NCBI RefSeq assembly: GCF_936916975.1
Contig: NZ_CAKZGO010000005.1
Coordinates: forward strand, 214,904 to 278,903
Reading direction: 5' to 3'
From: an uncultured Dongia sp.
GTDB taxonomy: Bacteria; Pseudomonadota; Alphaproteobacteria; Dongiales; Dongiaceae
Length of the DNA: 64,000 nt
This document shows positions 9,758-18,661 of the stretch, one piece after another. The position numbers were made by a program, and so were the translations under genes. How positions within the stretch are numbered: position 1 is the first letter of the stretch; each line of letters starts with the position of its first letter. The notes under the pieces are model-generated. The model was not told where the DNA came from and did no database searches. It saw only the letters and a list, made by a program, of their open reading frames with translations.

Positions 9758-9782
9758 TCAAGTCTGGCGTCAGGTGATCCCG

Positions 9783-11297
9783 ATGACGCAGCCCAACATT
9801 CTTTTCGTGATGTTCGACCAGATGGCAGCTCTCTCGCTGCCGGGTTATGGCCACAAGCTGGTCAAGACGCCGCATCTTGATGCCTTGGCCGCACGCGGCA
9901 CCTTATTCGAAAATGCTTATTGCGCAGCACCGCTTTGTTCGCCGTCGCGTTTCGGCATGCTGACCGGGCAATTGCCGGGCAAGATCGGCGCGTTCGACAA
10001 TGCCAGCGAATTGCCGTCAAGCATTCCTACCTTCCTTCATGTGCTGCGCCGCGCCGGCTATCGCACCTGCCTTTCCGGCAAGATGGATTTCACCGGCGCC
10101 GACCAATTGCACGGCTATGAGGAGCGGCTGACCACCGATCTGTCGCCCTCCGATCTCGGCTGGACGCCGGATTGGGATCATCCCGACACGGTGCAGCCCT
10201 GGTATCACACGCTGCAATCCGTGGCAGAGGCCGGCCCCTGCGACTATTCGCTCTCGCTGCAATATGACGAGGATGCAACCTTCCGCGCCAAGCAATGGCT
10301 GCACCAGCATGCCGACCGCCCGGATGGCCGGCCGTTCATGCTGACCCTTTCTGTCATGCACCCGCACGATCCGTATCAGGCTTTGCGCAAGTTCTGGGAT
10401 CTCTACGATCACGCCGATATCGACATGCCGGCCGTGAAACCGAAGGCACCGCAGGAACGCGATGCCGCCGGCAAGCGCATGTATCAGCTTTATGACCGCG
10501 GCGAAATTCCGTTGTCGGAGGCGCAGATCCGCAACGCGCGCCATGCCTATTACGCCATGATCAGCTATTGCGACGATCTGCTGGGACGGCTGGTCGAGAC
10601 GCTGACGACATTGGATGTGCTCGACAACACCATCATCGTCGTCACCTCGGACCATGGCGACATGCTGGGCGAACGCGGCCTGTGGTACAAGATGACCTTC
10701 TTCGACCGGGCAATCCGCGTGCCACTGGTCTTTGCTGGCCCCGGCATCGGCATTGCCAAGCGCGTCGCGGCGCCGGTCTCGCATCTCGATCTGCTGCCGA
10801 CCTTTGCCGATCTGACGGCCAGTCCATTTGCAGGCCTCACGGGTGATGGGCACAGCCTGTTCCCGAGCCTCAGTGGTAAGGCGCCGCCAGTGGGCGTGGT
10901 GGCCGCGGAATATATGGGCGAGGGCTACGCGCAACCGGCGGTCATGATCCGCCGCGGCAATCGCAAATTCACCTATGCCCGCGACGACGGGGCAACGCTC
11001 TATGACCTCGGTGTTGATCCGCTCGAACAAAACAACCTTGCGCGCGATCCGTCCTGTTCGGTCGAAATCGCCGAGCTTATCGCCGAGGCGGAATCACGCT
11101 GGGATTTCGATGACCTCCGGGCGCGCGTGCTGGAAAGCCAGCGCCGCCGGCGGCTGGTGCATGACGCGCTGGTGAAAGGCCGCATCGCGCCTTGGGATTT
11201 CGAACCGCGCCAGGATGCGGCGAACGCCTATTACCGCAATTACGGCGCTGATCTCCCCGATCCAGATGCGGTGCTGCGGCGGCCGAAGCGAGGCTAG
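9783..11297 (+). CDS. betC: Choline-sulfatase-like sulfatase (BetC type)
   Basis: A type I sulfatase of 504 residues, starting at ATG 9783 (an in-frame GTG lies 9 bases upstream). The formylglycine motif C-x-P-S-R is present as LCSPSR with the modified Cys at residue 52. Early metal ligands appear as MFDQM, later ones as SDHGDMLGERG. The segments following CSPSR (GQLPG, ELPSSIPTFLH, TCLSGKMDF, DQLHGYEERLTTD) match the choline-O-sulfatase branch, which releases choline from choline sulfate as a sulfur source or osmoprotectant precursor. No choline oxidation genes are nearby. The stop overlaps the convergent AllA-like gene by 4 bases. Confidence 0.82.
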   Translation: MTQPNILFVMFDQMAALSLPGYGHKLVKTPHLDALAARGTLFENAYCAAPLCSPSRFGMLTGQLPGKIGAFDNASELPSSIPTFLHVLRRAGYRTCLSGKMDFTGADQLHGYEERLTTDLSPSDLGWTPDWDHPDTVQPWYHTLQSVAEAGPCDYSLSLQYDEDATFRAKQWLHQHADRPDGRPFMLTLSVMHPHDPYQALRKFWDLYDHADIDMPAVKPKAPQERDAAGKRMYQLYDRGEIPLSEAQIRNARHAYYAMISYCDDLLGRLVETLTTLDVLDNTIIVVTSDHGDMLGERGLWYKMTFFDRAIRVPLVFAGPGIGIAKRVAAPVSHLDLLPTFADLTASPFAGLTGDGHSLFPSLSGKAPPVGVVAAEYMGEGYAQPAVMIRRGNRKFTYARDDGATLYDLGVDPLEQNNLARDPSCSVEIAELIAEAESRWDFDDLRARVLESQRRRRLVHDALVKGRIAPWDFEPRQDAANAYYRNYGADLPDPDAVLRRPKRG

Positions 11298-11971
11298 AGC
11301 TTCGCCCGCGCCGCCTCCTTGCGCAGTGGCGCGGAGAGATAGCAGCCGAATTCCTTGGGGAAGTTCGAGCCGACGCGGGCATGCACTTTTCCCTGACGAC
11401 CGAAGAAGCGGAAGCTGTCATTCACTGGACACAGAGCCTCGTGCCAGACATTGGGATGGATGTAGAGGCCGGTGCCGCCATCGGACCAGAAGGCGACGAA
11501 GCTCTCCGGCGTGATGTCGTCGCCCGGCAACGCAAGTGTTGTGACGAACGGCCCCGGCTCCAATGGAAAGAACAGCTGCCCGCCATCGGGATGATAGTTG
11601 CAGCGCCACAGCAACAAATCCTCGCGCGGGCCTGTCTTGCGGTCTTCACGCGCCTGGGACGGTTGGCAGGACCAGCCCAGCACGTAGTCATCATTGACCG
11701 CCTCGTTGCGCGCGCGGAGTACATCGCCATGCCATTTGAAAGCAAACTCGCCCTCCGTGGTGCCGCCCTGATCGCCGGTACCGGGCTCGACCTTGCGCCA
11801 GCCCAAAGATGGCCAGCGCACAATTTCGACCTCGCGGGCATTCGGGTTGTCGATGATCTCGCCATAGCCTTTGAGGTTCTCCGGCGTCGCCAGCACCAGC
11901 GGGATCTTGTGGACCGGCATGTCCGGCATGGTCGAAGCGAGGGGTTTCAAATTGGGGGCGGCGATATCCAT
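11294..11971 (-). CDS. AllA-like (ureidoglycolate lyase family) protein
   Basis: The protein has 225 residues with a single cupin-like domain. The C-terminal half has the family layout: a hydrophobic strand ending in FFPLEPGPFV, an acidic A-L-P-G-D-D segment, a GTGLYIHPNVWHEAL strand with the metal or substrate His residues, and a late P-V-x-x-S-x-x-F segment. Ureidoglycolate lyase splits ureidoglycolate into glyoxylate and urea, but this copy is longer than typical AllA (about 160) and has no allantoin-pathway neighbours, so the substrate is uncertain. It is divergent from a LysR gene across a 109-base region containing a dyad. Confidence 0.6.
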   Translation of the reverse strand: MDIAAPNLKPLASTMPDMPVHKIPLVLATPENLKGYGEIIDNPNAREVEIVRWPSLGWRKVEPGTGDQGGTTEGEFAFKWHGDVLRARNEAVNDDYVLGWSCQPSQAREDRKTGPREDLLLWRCNYHPDGGQLFFPLEPGPFVTTLALPGDDITPESFVAFWSDGGTGLYIHPNVWHEALCPVNDSFRFFGRQGKVHARVGSNFPKEFGCYLSAPLRKEAARAKL

Positions 11972-12046
11972 GGGCTTCGGTCTCCGGCGGGTTCAGCGAC
12001 CGCCTAACATCCGTCGATCGTTGACATTAATCAAATTTGTATTCAT

Positions 12047-12075
12047 CACTATAAAACATAGTAAAACTTATAGTG
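12047..12075. promoter_or_regulatory. Candidate LysR operator in the divergent intergenic region
   Basis: CACTATAA and TTATAGTG form an 8-bp perfect inverted repeat with 13 bases between the arms. A nested dyad ACTAT-N5-ATAGT overlaps it and has the size of a T-N11-A LysR box. The region is AT-rich in a GC-rich genome and ends 6 bases before the LysR start codon, which suits autorepression. Confidence 0.55.
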
Positions 12076-12080
12076 TCATC

Positions 12081-12950
12081 ATGCGCTACAGCCAGCTGAA
12101 AGCTTTCGACGCCGTGGCGCGGGCCGGCAGTTTTTCCCGTGCGGCCCAGATGCTGGGTGTCACCCAGCCGGCGGTGTCGTTGCAGGTAGCGGCCCTGGAG
12201 CGCGCCTATCGTACCGACCTCATCCAGCGCAATGGCCAGAGCCTCGGCCTCACGAGTGAAGGCGAGGGGCTGTTTGCGCTGACGCGCCAGATGTTCATCC
12301 TGGAAGCGGAGATCGAGGATTTCCTGGAATCGGCCGAGACGCTGCAGCGCGGCCATCTCCGCTTCGGTGCGGATGGTCCGCATCTGGCGCTCGATCTGGT
12401 GGCGCAGTACCGCAAGCTCTATCCGCGCGTGACGCTGGAGCTGGTGCTGGGGAACGCGACGGAGACATGGGCCGCGCTGCTGCAATCGGCGGTCGACATC
12501 GCCATCCTCGCCAATCCGCCGGAGGATGTTCGCGTCGGCTATGTGCCGGTGGCGCAGCAGGACATGATGGTGCTTGTGCCGCGCGGCCACGCCTTCGCCA
12601 AGCGTGGGGATGTCGGCCTCAAGGACCTTGCTGACCAGAAGGTGATCTTCCGGGAGCACGGCTCCAACACCCAGCGCACGCTGGAGCGGCGCCTGAAAAA
12701 GGCTGGCCTCGAGCTGCATCCCATCCTGGTGGTCGGCAGCAGGGAGGCGATGATCGAGGCGGTCTCACGCAAGATCGGCATCGGTTTCATTTTTGAGCGC
12801 GAGACCAATGGCGATCCGCGCAGCGTTGCTGTCCCGTTGCGCGAACTGCGCGGCTCGAACAAGAACACGCTGGTTTACCTCAAGCCGCGCCGCCGCCGTC
12901 GCACGGTCCAGGCGCTGATCGATATTGCTAAGCCATCGGCGACCACCTAA
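12081..12950 (+). CDS. LysR family transcriptional regulator
   Basis: The protein is 289 residues from the ATG at 12081; the open frame extends 70 residues upstream across the divergent promoter region, which is implausible. A winged helix-turn-helix occupies residues 1-60 (AGSFSRAAQMLGVTQPAVSLQV). The effector domain follows at about 88-285 with the conserved LVPRGHAFAK segment and an arginine-rich tail. It is divergent from the AllA-like gene, which is its likely target together with itself. The effector is unknown. A role in control of the nearby sulfatase gene is possible but not shown. Confidence 0.85.
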   Translation: MRYSQLKAFDAVARAGSFSRAAQMLGVTQPAVSLQVAALERAYRTDLIQRNGQSLGLTSEGEGLFALTRQMFILEAEIEDFLESAETLQRGHLRFGADGPHLALDLVAQYRKLYPRVTLELVLGNATETWAALLQSAVDIAILANPPEDVRVGYVPVAQQDMMVLVPRGHAFAKRGDVGLKDLADQKVIFREHGSNTQRTLERRLKKAGLELHPILVVGSREAMIEAVSRKIGIGFIFERETNGDPRSVAVPLRELRGSNKNTLVYLKPRRRRRTVQALIDIAKPSATT

Positions 12951-12960
12951 CCTTATCACT

Positions 12961-13488
12961 ATGTCGGATTCGGGATTTCGCCTGCTCGGCCCCGCTGATT
13001 TGACCGATCTTCGCTGCCGCGCGCCGAAGAATCGGGAATTGCTGGATTATTGGCTGGGCAAGCGTGGGGCGCGGCGCATGCCGTCACGGTCCGATATCGA
13101 TCCCACCGAAATTCCGGATTTGCTGCCGCATATCATGATGACGGAGCTTACCTATGAGCCGTTCCGGGCGCGCTATCGCCTGGTCGGGACCGAGATCGTG
13201 ACGTTCGCGCAGTTCGATTTCACCAACCAATATGCCGATGCGCTGCAATTCCAGGACGAGGACACGTTCGACTATGCCGGCTGCTATCGGCAGGTGGCGG
13301 ATGCGGGCGGGCCGGGCATCGGGCTGTCGCATTGGCGCGTGAAGGGCAATGCCACGCGCTGGATCGAGTTCATGATCTGCCCGCTGTCACAGGATGACCG
13401 GGTGGTGACGCAATGCATCGCCACCGAAGACTATGAGCCGCTCAACCTCCTGGAACGGGAATCCCTCGACCCGGTCGCCAAACGCTAG
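12961..13488 (+). CDS. PAS-like domain protein (PAS_5/DUF1488-type)
   Basis: The 175-residue product begins 10 bases after the LysR stop codon, so the two are probably cotranscribed. The sequence from about residue 20 to 160 has the form of the stand-alone PAS_5 family common in Rhodospirillales: an N-terminal helix with YWLGKRGARRMPSRSDIDP, then IPDLLPHIMMTEL, a RYRLVGTEIV strand and a GxG-type loop. These proteins have no output domain and their role is not known. The family assignment rests on pattern recognition. Confidence 0.7.
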   Translation: MSDSGFRLLGPADLTDLRCRAPKNRELLDYWLGKRGARRMPSRSDIDPTEIPDLLPHIMMTELTYEPFRARYRLVGTEIVTFAQFDFTNQYADALQFQDEDTFDYAGCYRQVADAGGPGIGLSHWRVKGNATRWIEFMICPLSQDDRVVTQCIATEDYEPLNLLERESLDPVAKR

Positions 13489-13491
13489 TGC

Positions 13492-14169
13492 TCAGGCGGC
13501 TTCGGCCATACGCTGCAGGATGAGGTCGCGCACGCGCATGTCGTTGAAGTCCGGCACGCCGAGGGTGGCGCCTAGCGCCAGGATGGCGGGCTCGGCCAGC
13601 GAGGTCATGACGCCGATTGCCGGAATCTTCGCCGCCACCGCCGCGCGCAGGCCCGAAGGTGAGTCCTCGAAGGCCACCGATTGCGCGGCCGTGGCGCCCA
13701 GCCGCTCAAGGCCGGTGAGATAGGGCAGGGGATGCGGCTTGGCGTGCGCCAGCTCATCGCCGATCACCAGCGTCTGGAACCGGTCGGTGAGCCCTAGCGA
13801 TGCCAGCACCAGTTCGGCATTGTCGCGCGGCGCGTTGGTGACGACACCGCAGGGAATGCCTCGCCCATCCGCCCAGTCGAGGAGATCAAGGAGGCCAGCG
13901 ATCGGTTCCAAGGTGATGGCCGGCGTGTCCACCATGTCGCGATAAACCGATTCCTTGCGCGTCAGCAGCGCCCGAGCGTCAGCGTGGGGCAGATGCGGCA
14001 GGAATGCCTCGGCGATGCCGCTATTGGGCTGGCCCATGATCCTGGCGGTATAGGTCGGCCGGTCGATCTGGAAGCCGAGCTCGGCAAACAGCTGGTTGAA
14101 GGCATCAAAATGGAGATGGTCGGTATCGACCAGGGTTCCGTCGAGATCGAACAGCAGGGCAGTCTTCAT
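13492..14169 (-). CDS. HAD-family phosphatase (beta-phosphoglucomutase-like)
   Basis: The protein is about 225 residues. Motif I DLDGTLVDTD at residues 8-17 carries both catalytic Asp residues. The cap domain is alpha-helical with an HLHFDAFNQLF lead-in typical of subclass IA. Motif II is seen as VVTNAP, motif III as the Lys in HAKPHPLPY and motif IV as FEDSPSG. These features match sugar-phosphate phosphatases or phosphoglucomutases of the CbbY/Gph type; the substrate cannot be told. The ATG at 14169 was preferred; an ATG 9 bases upstream is equally in frame. It converges on the PAS gene with 3 bases between. Confidence 0.85.
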   Translation of the reverse strand: MKTALLFDLDGTLVDTDHLHFDAFNQLFAELGFQIDRPTYTARIMGQPNSGIAEAFLPHLPHADARALLTRKESVYRDMVDTPAITLEPIAGLLDLLDWADGRGIPCGVVTNAPRDNAELVLASLGLTDRFQTLVIGDELAHAKPHPLPYLTGLERLGATAAQSVAFEDSPSGLRAAVAAKIPAIGVMTSLAEPAILALGATLGVPDFNDMRVRDLILQRMAEAA

Positions 14170-14324
14170 CAGCCTCATCCTGGGAGCGCCTCACCGCAGC
14201 GGTGAGAAATCGTCACTTGCACTTCTACGCCAAGCCCGGCGACGATGTCCCCTGCAATTTGTGCTGTGCAGCATTCCGCTTCTGCGAGGCTCTCCTGTCA
14301 ATTTCCACACCAAAGCCGCGCCAA

Positions 14325-15005
14325 ATGGCGCTGAGCGCCGAGTTGGTGGCGCGCGTTCACCGCGATCTCACGGACGAGGGGCCCGACCCCGGCCTCACCT
14401 ATCACGACGATGCGGATTATGCCGCTATTACGGCTGATATGCTGGCGCAGAAGCCTGCCGGTTCTGCCTGCTGGCTGTTCGCTTATGGTTCGCTGATCTG
14501 GAAGCCGGAGATCCCGCATGTCGCCGAGATGCGGGGGACCGCGCGCGGCTGGCACCGGTCATTCTGCTTTCGCGTGACGCGCTTCCGCGGGACCCGCGCC
14601 GAACCCGGCCTCATGATGGCACTCGACCGCGGCGGCCAATGCGGCGGTATGCTCTATCGGTTAGGGAATGATGACCTGCCCGGCCAGGTCAATAAGCTGT
14701 TCCGGCGCGAGTTCACGGTGAAGCCGCCGAACTGCCGGCCGCGCTGGATCACCGTGGCGACCGCGGAGGGAACGGTGCCAGCCATCGCCTTCGTGATGAA
14801 CCGCGCGGCAAAGGCCTATGCCGGCAAGCTCTCGCCGGATGAGGTGGCCGATGTGCTGAGCTATTCCTGCGGCCATTGGGGGCCGGGTGCCGAATATCTC
14901 TATCACACCGTGGCGCATCTCGAAGCCAAGGGCATCCACGATCGCCATCTCTGGCAGTTGCAGGAACTGGTCGCGCAGAAGATCGCAGCCCGTACCAGTT
15001 CCTGA
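14325..15005 (+). CDS. ChaC-like gamma-glutamylcyclotransferase
   Basis: This enzyme would cleave glutathione to 5-oxoproline and Cys-Gly. The signature YGSLIWKP is at about residues 54-61 and the following RGWHRSFCF strand is typical of the family. A catalytic acidic residue is expected in the central barrel. The ATG at 14325 gives 226 residues, close to bacterial ChaC; the frame could extend 41 residues upstream, but that part is Cys-rich and unlike the family. It converges on the RTX gene with 22 bases between the stop codons. Confidence 0.85.
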   Translation: MALSAELVARVHRDLTDEGPDPGLTYHDDADYAAITADMLAQKPAGSACWLFAYGSLIWKPEIPHVAEMRGTARGWHRSFCFRVTRFRGTRAEPGLMMALDRGGQCGGMLYRLGNDDLPGQVNKLFRREFTVKPPNCRPRWITVATAEGTVPAIAFVMNRAAKAYAGKLSPDEVADVLSYSCGHWGPGAEYLYHTVAHLEAKGIHDRHLWQLQELVAQKIAARTSS

Positions 15006-15027
15006 GATCGGCGCGGGCGCGGCTACT

Positions 15028-16119
15028 TCAGCCGATCGTCATCTCCTGATCTACTAGCAGGGTCACGATGCCGGCGCCTGGGGCGATCGCAGCATAGACG
15101 TCATAGGTTTCGCCGCTGACGATGGACGTCGCCGTACCGTTGCGCACCCAGCTGTCATCGAGGAACAGCGCCTGTCCCTCATGGCCTTCGATGGTCAACG
15201 TCCGATTGTCATTGAGGTCGAGAACATCTTCCGGCGCAATCGAGAACAGCACGGCGCCGCTGCTGCTGAAATCCAGGCATTCGATATTATTGGCGGCATC
15301 GGCCACTTGACCTCCGCTCAACCACAGGCTTGGGTCGGTGAAATGCAGCCTATCGTATCCGCTGCCACCATCGATGGTGTCGAACCGGTCGGCAGAATAG
15401 CTGAAATCGAGCGTGTCATTGCCAGCACCGCCATAGACTGAGTCGCGGCCGAGCCCACCGATGAGGTGATCGTCTCCTTCGGCGCCGCCCAGTGTATCGT
15501 CACCGACGCTGCCATACATCACATCATTGCCGCTGCCGCCGACCATGCTGTCATTGCCTTCTTCACCATAGAGAATATCGTGGCCGCTGCCGCCTGTGAG
15601 GGCGTCGTCACCTGCGCCGCCCATGAGTCGGTCGTCGCCGGCATCGCCCTGCAGCTGGTCATTGCCATTGCCGCCGACGAGAGCATCATTGCCGTCAGCG
15701 CCGAACAAGTGGTCGTTTCCGTCTTGTCCAAAGACGCTATCGTCGCCCTCAGCCCCGGTCACGTAGTCGTTGCCCGCGCCGCCAATGACCACATCGTTGC
15801 CACTGCCGGCATGGATGACGTCATTGCCATCGTTACCGTCGAGAACGTCGTTACCGTCCCCGCCGGAGATATTATCATTGCCACTGCCGCCCGAGACATA
15901 GTCGTCGCCCGCACCGGCCAGCACCATATCATCGCCGGAATCGCCATAAATGCCGTCATTGCCGTCGCCACCATAAACCTCGTCCGCACCGGCGCCGGCG
16001 CGAATGATATCGTGCCCCGGCCCACCCCGGATGACATCGTTGCCCGACGAGCCGAACAACCAACGTGGGTCCCAGTAGATCGGGCGATCAATCGGCGGCA
16101 GCTCAAAGGGAGTTGGCAT
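15028..16119 (-). CDS. RTX-type calcium-binding repeat protein
   Basis: The protein has 363 residues. Residues about 23-250 consist almost entirely of nonapeptide repeats of the GGxGxDxhx type (around two dozen), which fold into a calcium-filled beta roll. A repeat-free C-terminal domain of about 110 residues follows (near 255-363) and may hold the type I secretion signal. There is no N-terminal signal peptide. No HlyB/HlyD/TolC-type export genes are in the window. The repeats dominate, so no enzymatic function can be assigned; structural, surface or biofilm roles are typical. Confidence 0.85.
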   Translation of the reverse strand: MPTPFELPPIDRPIYWDPRWLFGSSGNDVIRGGPGHDIIRAGAGADEVYGGDGNDGIYGDSGDDMVLAGAGDDYVSGGSGNDNISGGDGNDVLDGNDGNDVIHAGSGNDVVIGGAGNDYVTGAEGDDSVFGQDGNDHLFGADGNDALVGGNGNDQLQGDAGDDRLMGGAGDDALTGGSGHDILYGEEGNDSMVGGSGNDVMYGSVGDDTLGGAEGDDHLIGGLGRDSVYGGAGNDTLDFSYSADRFDTIDGGSGYDRLHFTDPSLWLSGGQVADAANNIECLDFSSSGAVLFSIAPEDVLDLNDNRTLTIEGHEGQALFLDDSWVRNGTATSIVSGETYDVYAAIAPGAGIVTLLVDQEMTIG

Positions 16120-16370
16120 GACATTCTCCTGTCAGATCGATCTGCAGGCGCGGCACCCTGCGGGTATCCATCGCGGAGTAGCGGCCAATAGGGAGGACCA
16201 CTGCCTTCCGGTAAGTCGTGTGGTGGGGGTGGATCGAAAGTGACAGGCGTCACAAGAGAGCGTGCGACGGGGGAATGGCGTGCCGCGCTTAGCACAACGC
16301 AGGTGGTTGCCGGCCCGCTTCTCAGGCGAGCCGGCAGCCACGTCTTTCAGGCAGCTAAGCCTGGTTTCAG

Positions 16371-16679
16371 TTAATTCGCAGAATCCGGATCGGTTGCCGG
16401 ATTGCCCGAGCTGCCCTCGTTTGGCTGGAATCCGTCACTCTCCGGCGTGGCAAGCGGATCCTCGTCGCCGGACTGCGTATTGACGTCGGGTGCGTTCTGT
16501 TCCGGGATGGTCACGTTCGGTTGCGTCCGCGGACATTCCACGGGATCGCCGGGAAAACCCGTGCAGCCCGCGGGTTGCGATGTCGGATCGGTAGGTGGGC
16601 TGTTCTGCTGGGCGAGAGCGCCGGTACTTGCCAGTGCCATCACCGCAGTCATGCTAAAGATATGTCGTAGCTTCATCAT
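16371..16679 (-). CDS. Small secreted hypothetical protein, Pro/Asp/Asn rich
   Basis: The product is 102 residues from a double ATG that follows AAGAAAGAGAGTG. A signal peptide runs over residues 1-23 (MMKLR, hydrophobic core, ALA-QQ). The mature part is low-complexity with many Pro, Asp, Asn and Ser residues and a pair of cysteines within CTGFPGDPVEC. I do not recognise it. Composition suggests a disordered periplasmic or surface protein. The frame could extend upstream, but the extension overlaps the neighbouring DUF1062 gene. Confidence 0.55.
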   Translation of the reverse strand: MMKLRHIFSMTAVMALASTGALAQQNSPPTDPTSQPAGCTGFPGDPVECPRTQPNVTIPEQNAPDVNTQSGDEDPLATPESDGFQPNEGSSGNPATDPDSAN

Positions 16680-16767
16680 CACTCTCTTTCTTGCTATGCA
16701 CCCAGTGCATCTGGTGAGGACAACGGGTGCCAAAGAGGGATGTTCCTCCGAATCCGCTAGGTTCCCC

Positions 16768-17430
16768 TCAACAAGGCGTGACCTCAAAGTGGCTCAAAGC
16801 GTGGCATATGGCCGCGCGCATGCCGCCGCAGCGCGTGAGGTCGAGGCGGATCACCTGGCCGTCCAGCACTGCGCGCTTGAGCGCTTTTGCGGATACCATC
16901 TGGTTCCCGATCATCGCCTGCTCAGCCAGTTGCACCACCGCAGGCCGCTGCAGGCAGAGGCCCGCGGCCAGCACCCGGTCCAGCCTGATGTGGCAGGGAG
17001 AAGTGAGGGCGATCGAGATGACGATCTCCGCGGTCTCCATCGTCGCCGGCTGCAGCACCACGCGCTCGATCGCGACATCTGCCGCCGCAATCACCACCGC
17101 GCCCGCGGCGCGCAACCGCTCGACGTCAGCGGCATGCCGCTTGGCAAGTGCTGCGTCGTTCTGCATGAAGGCGTTGAGTTCGTCGGCGGGCAGGCTCTTC
17201 ACCGCGCGCCGCTCATGAAGGGCATGGTTCCAGGTCTGGTCGCAGGTGGCACAGCGATAGATCAGCCAGACGTCGATTGCCTTGCCATTGGCGTTGACGC
17301 GGAACTTGCCGCTGCTGGTGAAAGTCTGGCGGCTCTTGCAGCGGGCACAGGGGCGTTGGATGTGTGGCTGGTCCGTGGGTGTCAGGCGAAGTTGCAGATG
17401 GGCAATTGAAGCGTTGGTCGAGATGGACAT
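16768..17430 (-). CDS. DUF1062 domain protein
   Basis: The protein has 220 residues. The N-terminal third carries two paired-cysteine knuckles, CARC at about residue 28 and CATC at about residue 60, arranged as a zinc ribbon, with the family block GKFRVNANGKAIDVWLIYRC between them. The remainder is helical with a C-terminal basic segment. The domain is of unknown function; the zinc ribbon suggests nucleic acid or protein binding. The 89-base gap to the downstream secreted gene permits cotranscription. Confidence 0.72.
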   Translation of the reverse strand: MSISTNASIAHLQLRLTPTDQPHIQRPCARCKSRQTFTSSGKFRVNANGKAIDVWLIYRCATCDQTWNHALHERRAVKSLPADELNAFMQNDAALAKRHAADVERLRAAGAVVIAAADVAIERVVLQPATMETAEIVISIALTSPCHIRLDRVLAAGLCLQRPAVVQLAEQAMIGNQMVSAKALKRAVLDGQVIRLDLTRCGGMRAAICHALSHFEVTPC

Positions 17431-17866
17431 ACCGATGACAGCCTTCCGATCGGGAAGTGCTGTGCGGCAAGGTCTGGATCAACCTTAAGATCTATGGGAA
17501 GTCGGCTTGGCGTGACGCGAGGGAAGGAGGAAGGCGGTCGATGGAATTGCCGGGCGGGGCGGGATTGCGGGGCATTTCTGTCGGGCGCTTCTTGCCACAA
17601 CCGATCCCAGCCCACCGCAGCAGCACGACAATCCCCCAGGCTCACGCGCAACGGCGAAAGCAGAGGGGGAGCGCGGGTTCACTGAGATCGGTCAGATCTT
17701 CGGCAAGGTCGGGCCTCACGGGTGTCATCAGGATGCGGCAATTATGCCGAGAAAATTCGAAGCGACAAGAGAAAAAGCGCGCGTATCTGAGTGCCCGCTT
17801 GTAAGGTCGGAGGTGCTCACGATTCGGCCAATTTGCGGAACGTGCTTTTGGGCAAAGAAGCAGTCG
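17431..17866. other. Intergenic region, nothing identified
   Basis: This 436-base region lies between the divergent DUF1062 and SGNH genes. It is GC-rich, holds only short overlapping frames with atypical composition, and I see no RNA gene, repeat or clear promoter. It must contain the two divergent promoters. Confidence 0.5.
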
Positions 17867-18661
17867 ATGAAATTCCGGTCGTTCATTCTGATCTATGTCG
17901 TGGCCGTCGCGATCTCGCTCGCCGTCTTCATGGTGCCGTCTGTCCATGCCGCCTTCGAGAAGGCATTCCTCTCGGTCACCGGAATGTTCGACGGCCGGCC
18001 AGTCGAGACCGTGCTCGTCATCGGCAACAGCCGCGCCTATTACAACGACATGCCTGACATGCTGGACGAGATGGCGGACTCCGCCAATCTGCCGGTCCGC
18101 TACGACGTGACGGTGCGCGCCTGGGCCGGCGCCACCTTCGAGCAGAACTGGAACGATGCCGAGACCCGACAGCTCCTGACCCAGCATTGGGATCACGTCA
18201 TCCTGCAGGCCGAAAGTGCCGCTCATGGCGACGACACCCGCCGCGTCAGTTTTCAAACGAACGGTGCCAAGCTGATCGCGGCCGCGCAAGCAACGAAGTC
18301 TCCTGTCGCCGTGATCGTCAACTGGGTCTACGCCGCGCCGTTCTTCGCCGACGCCCCCGCCGGCAGCCGCGCACTCTATCTCGCCCGCATCCAGGAGGAC
18401 TATCGCACCCTCGCGCAGAAGACCGGCGTTGACCTGATCAACACGGCCATCGTCTGGGAAGACGTGTTGTCACGTGATCCCAAAATGCCGCTCTATCACG
18501 ATACCAATCACCCCTCGATCCATGGCAGCTATCTCTCGGCGCTGATGATCTACGGATTCTTATCGGCAACGGATGTGGGGTCTGTCGCTTATGTGCCGGG
18601 CAGCGTCGATGACGTGGCGGCGGTGGTCATCAAGGATGCCGTGCGACGGCACTATCACTAG
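17867..18661 (+). CDS. SGNH/GDSL-like hydrolase, membrane-anchored or secreted
   Basis: The product is 264 residues from ATG 17867; the frame extends upstream but without a signal. Residues 1-28 form a hydrophobic leader (signal peptide or anchor). The nucleophile block reads VLVIGNSRAYYNDMP, with Ser in a G-N-S motif replacing GDS. A late block DTNHPSIHGSYLSAL has the Asp-x-x-His pair of the catalytic site. A central Gln (LQAES) may serve as the oxyanion residue. It resembles DUF4886-type SGNH proteins acting on carbohydrate esters. Its 3' end overlaps the convergent glycosyltransferase gene by 32 bases. Confidence 0.72.
   Translation: MKFRSFILIYVVAVAISLAVFMVPSVHAAFEKAFLSVTGMFDGRPVETVLVIGNSRAYYNDMPDMLDEMADSANLPVRYDVTVRAWAGATFEQNWNDAETRQLLTQHWDHVILQAESAAHGDDTRRVSFQTNGAKLIAAAQATKSPVAVIVNWVYAAPFFADAPAGSRALYLARIQEDYRTLAQKTGVDLINTAIVWEDVLSRDPKMPLYHDTNHPSIHGSYLSALMIYGFLSATDVGSVAYVPGSVDDVAAVVIKDAVRRHYH

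Noticed and set aside
15466..16191. 241-codon open frame opposite the RTX gene
   Set aside because: It is the mirror of the nonapeptide repeats; its Val/Ile/Ala-rich repetitive product follows from the sense codons, and the RTX reading has a true start and family pattern.
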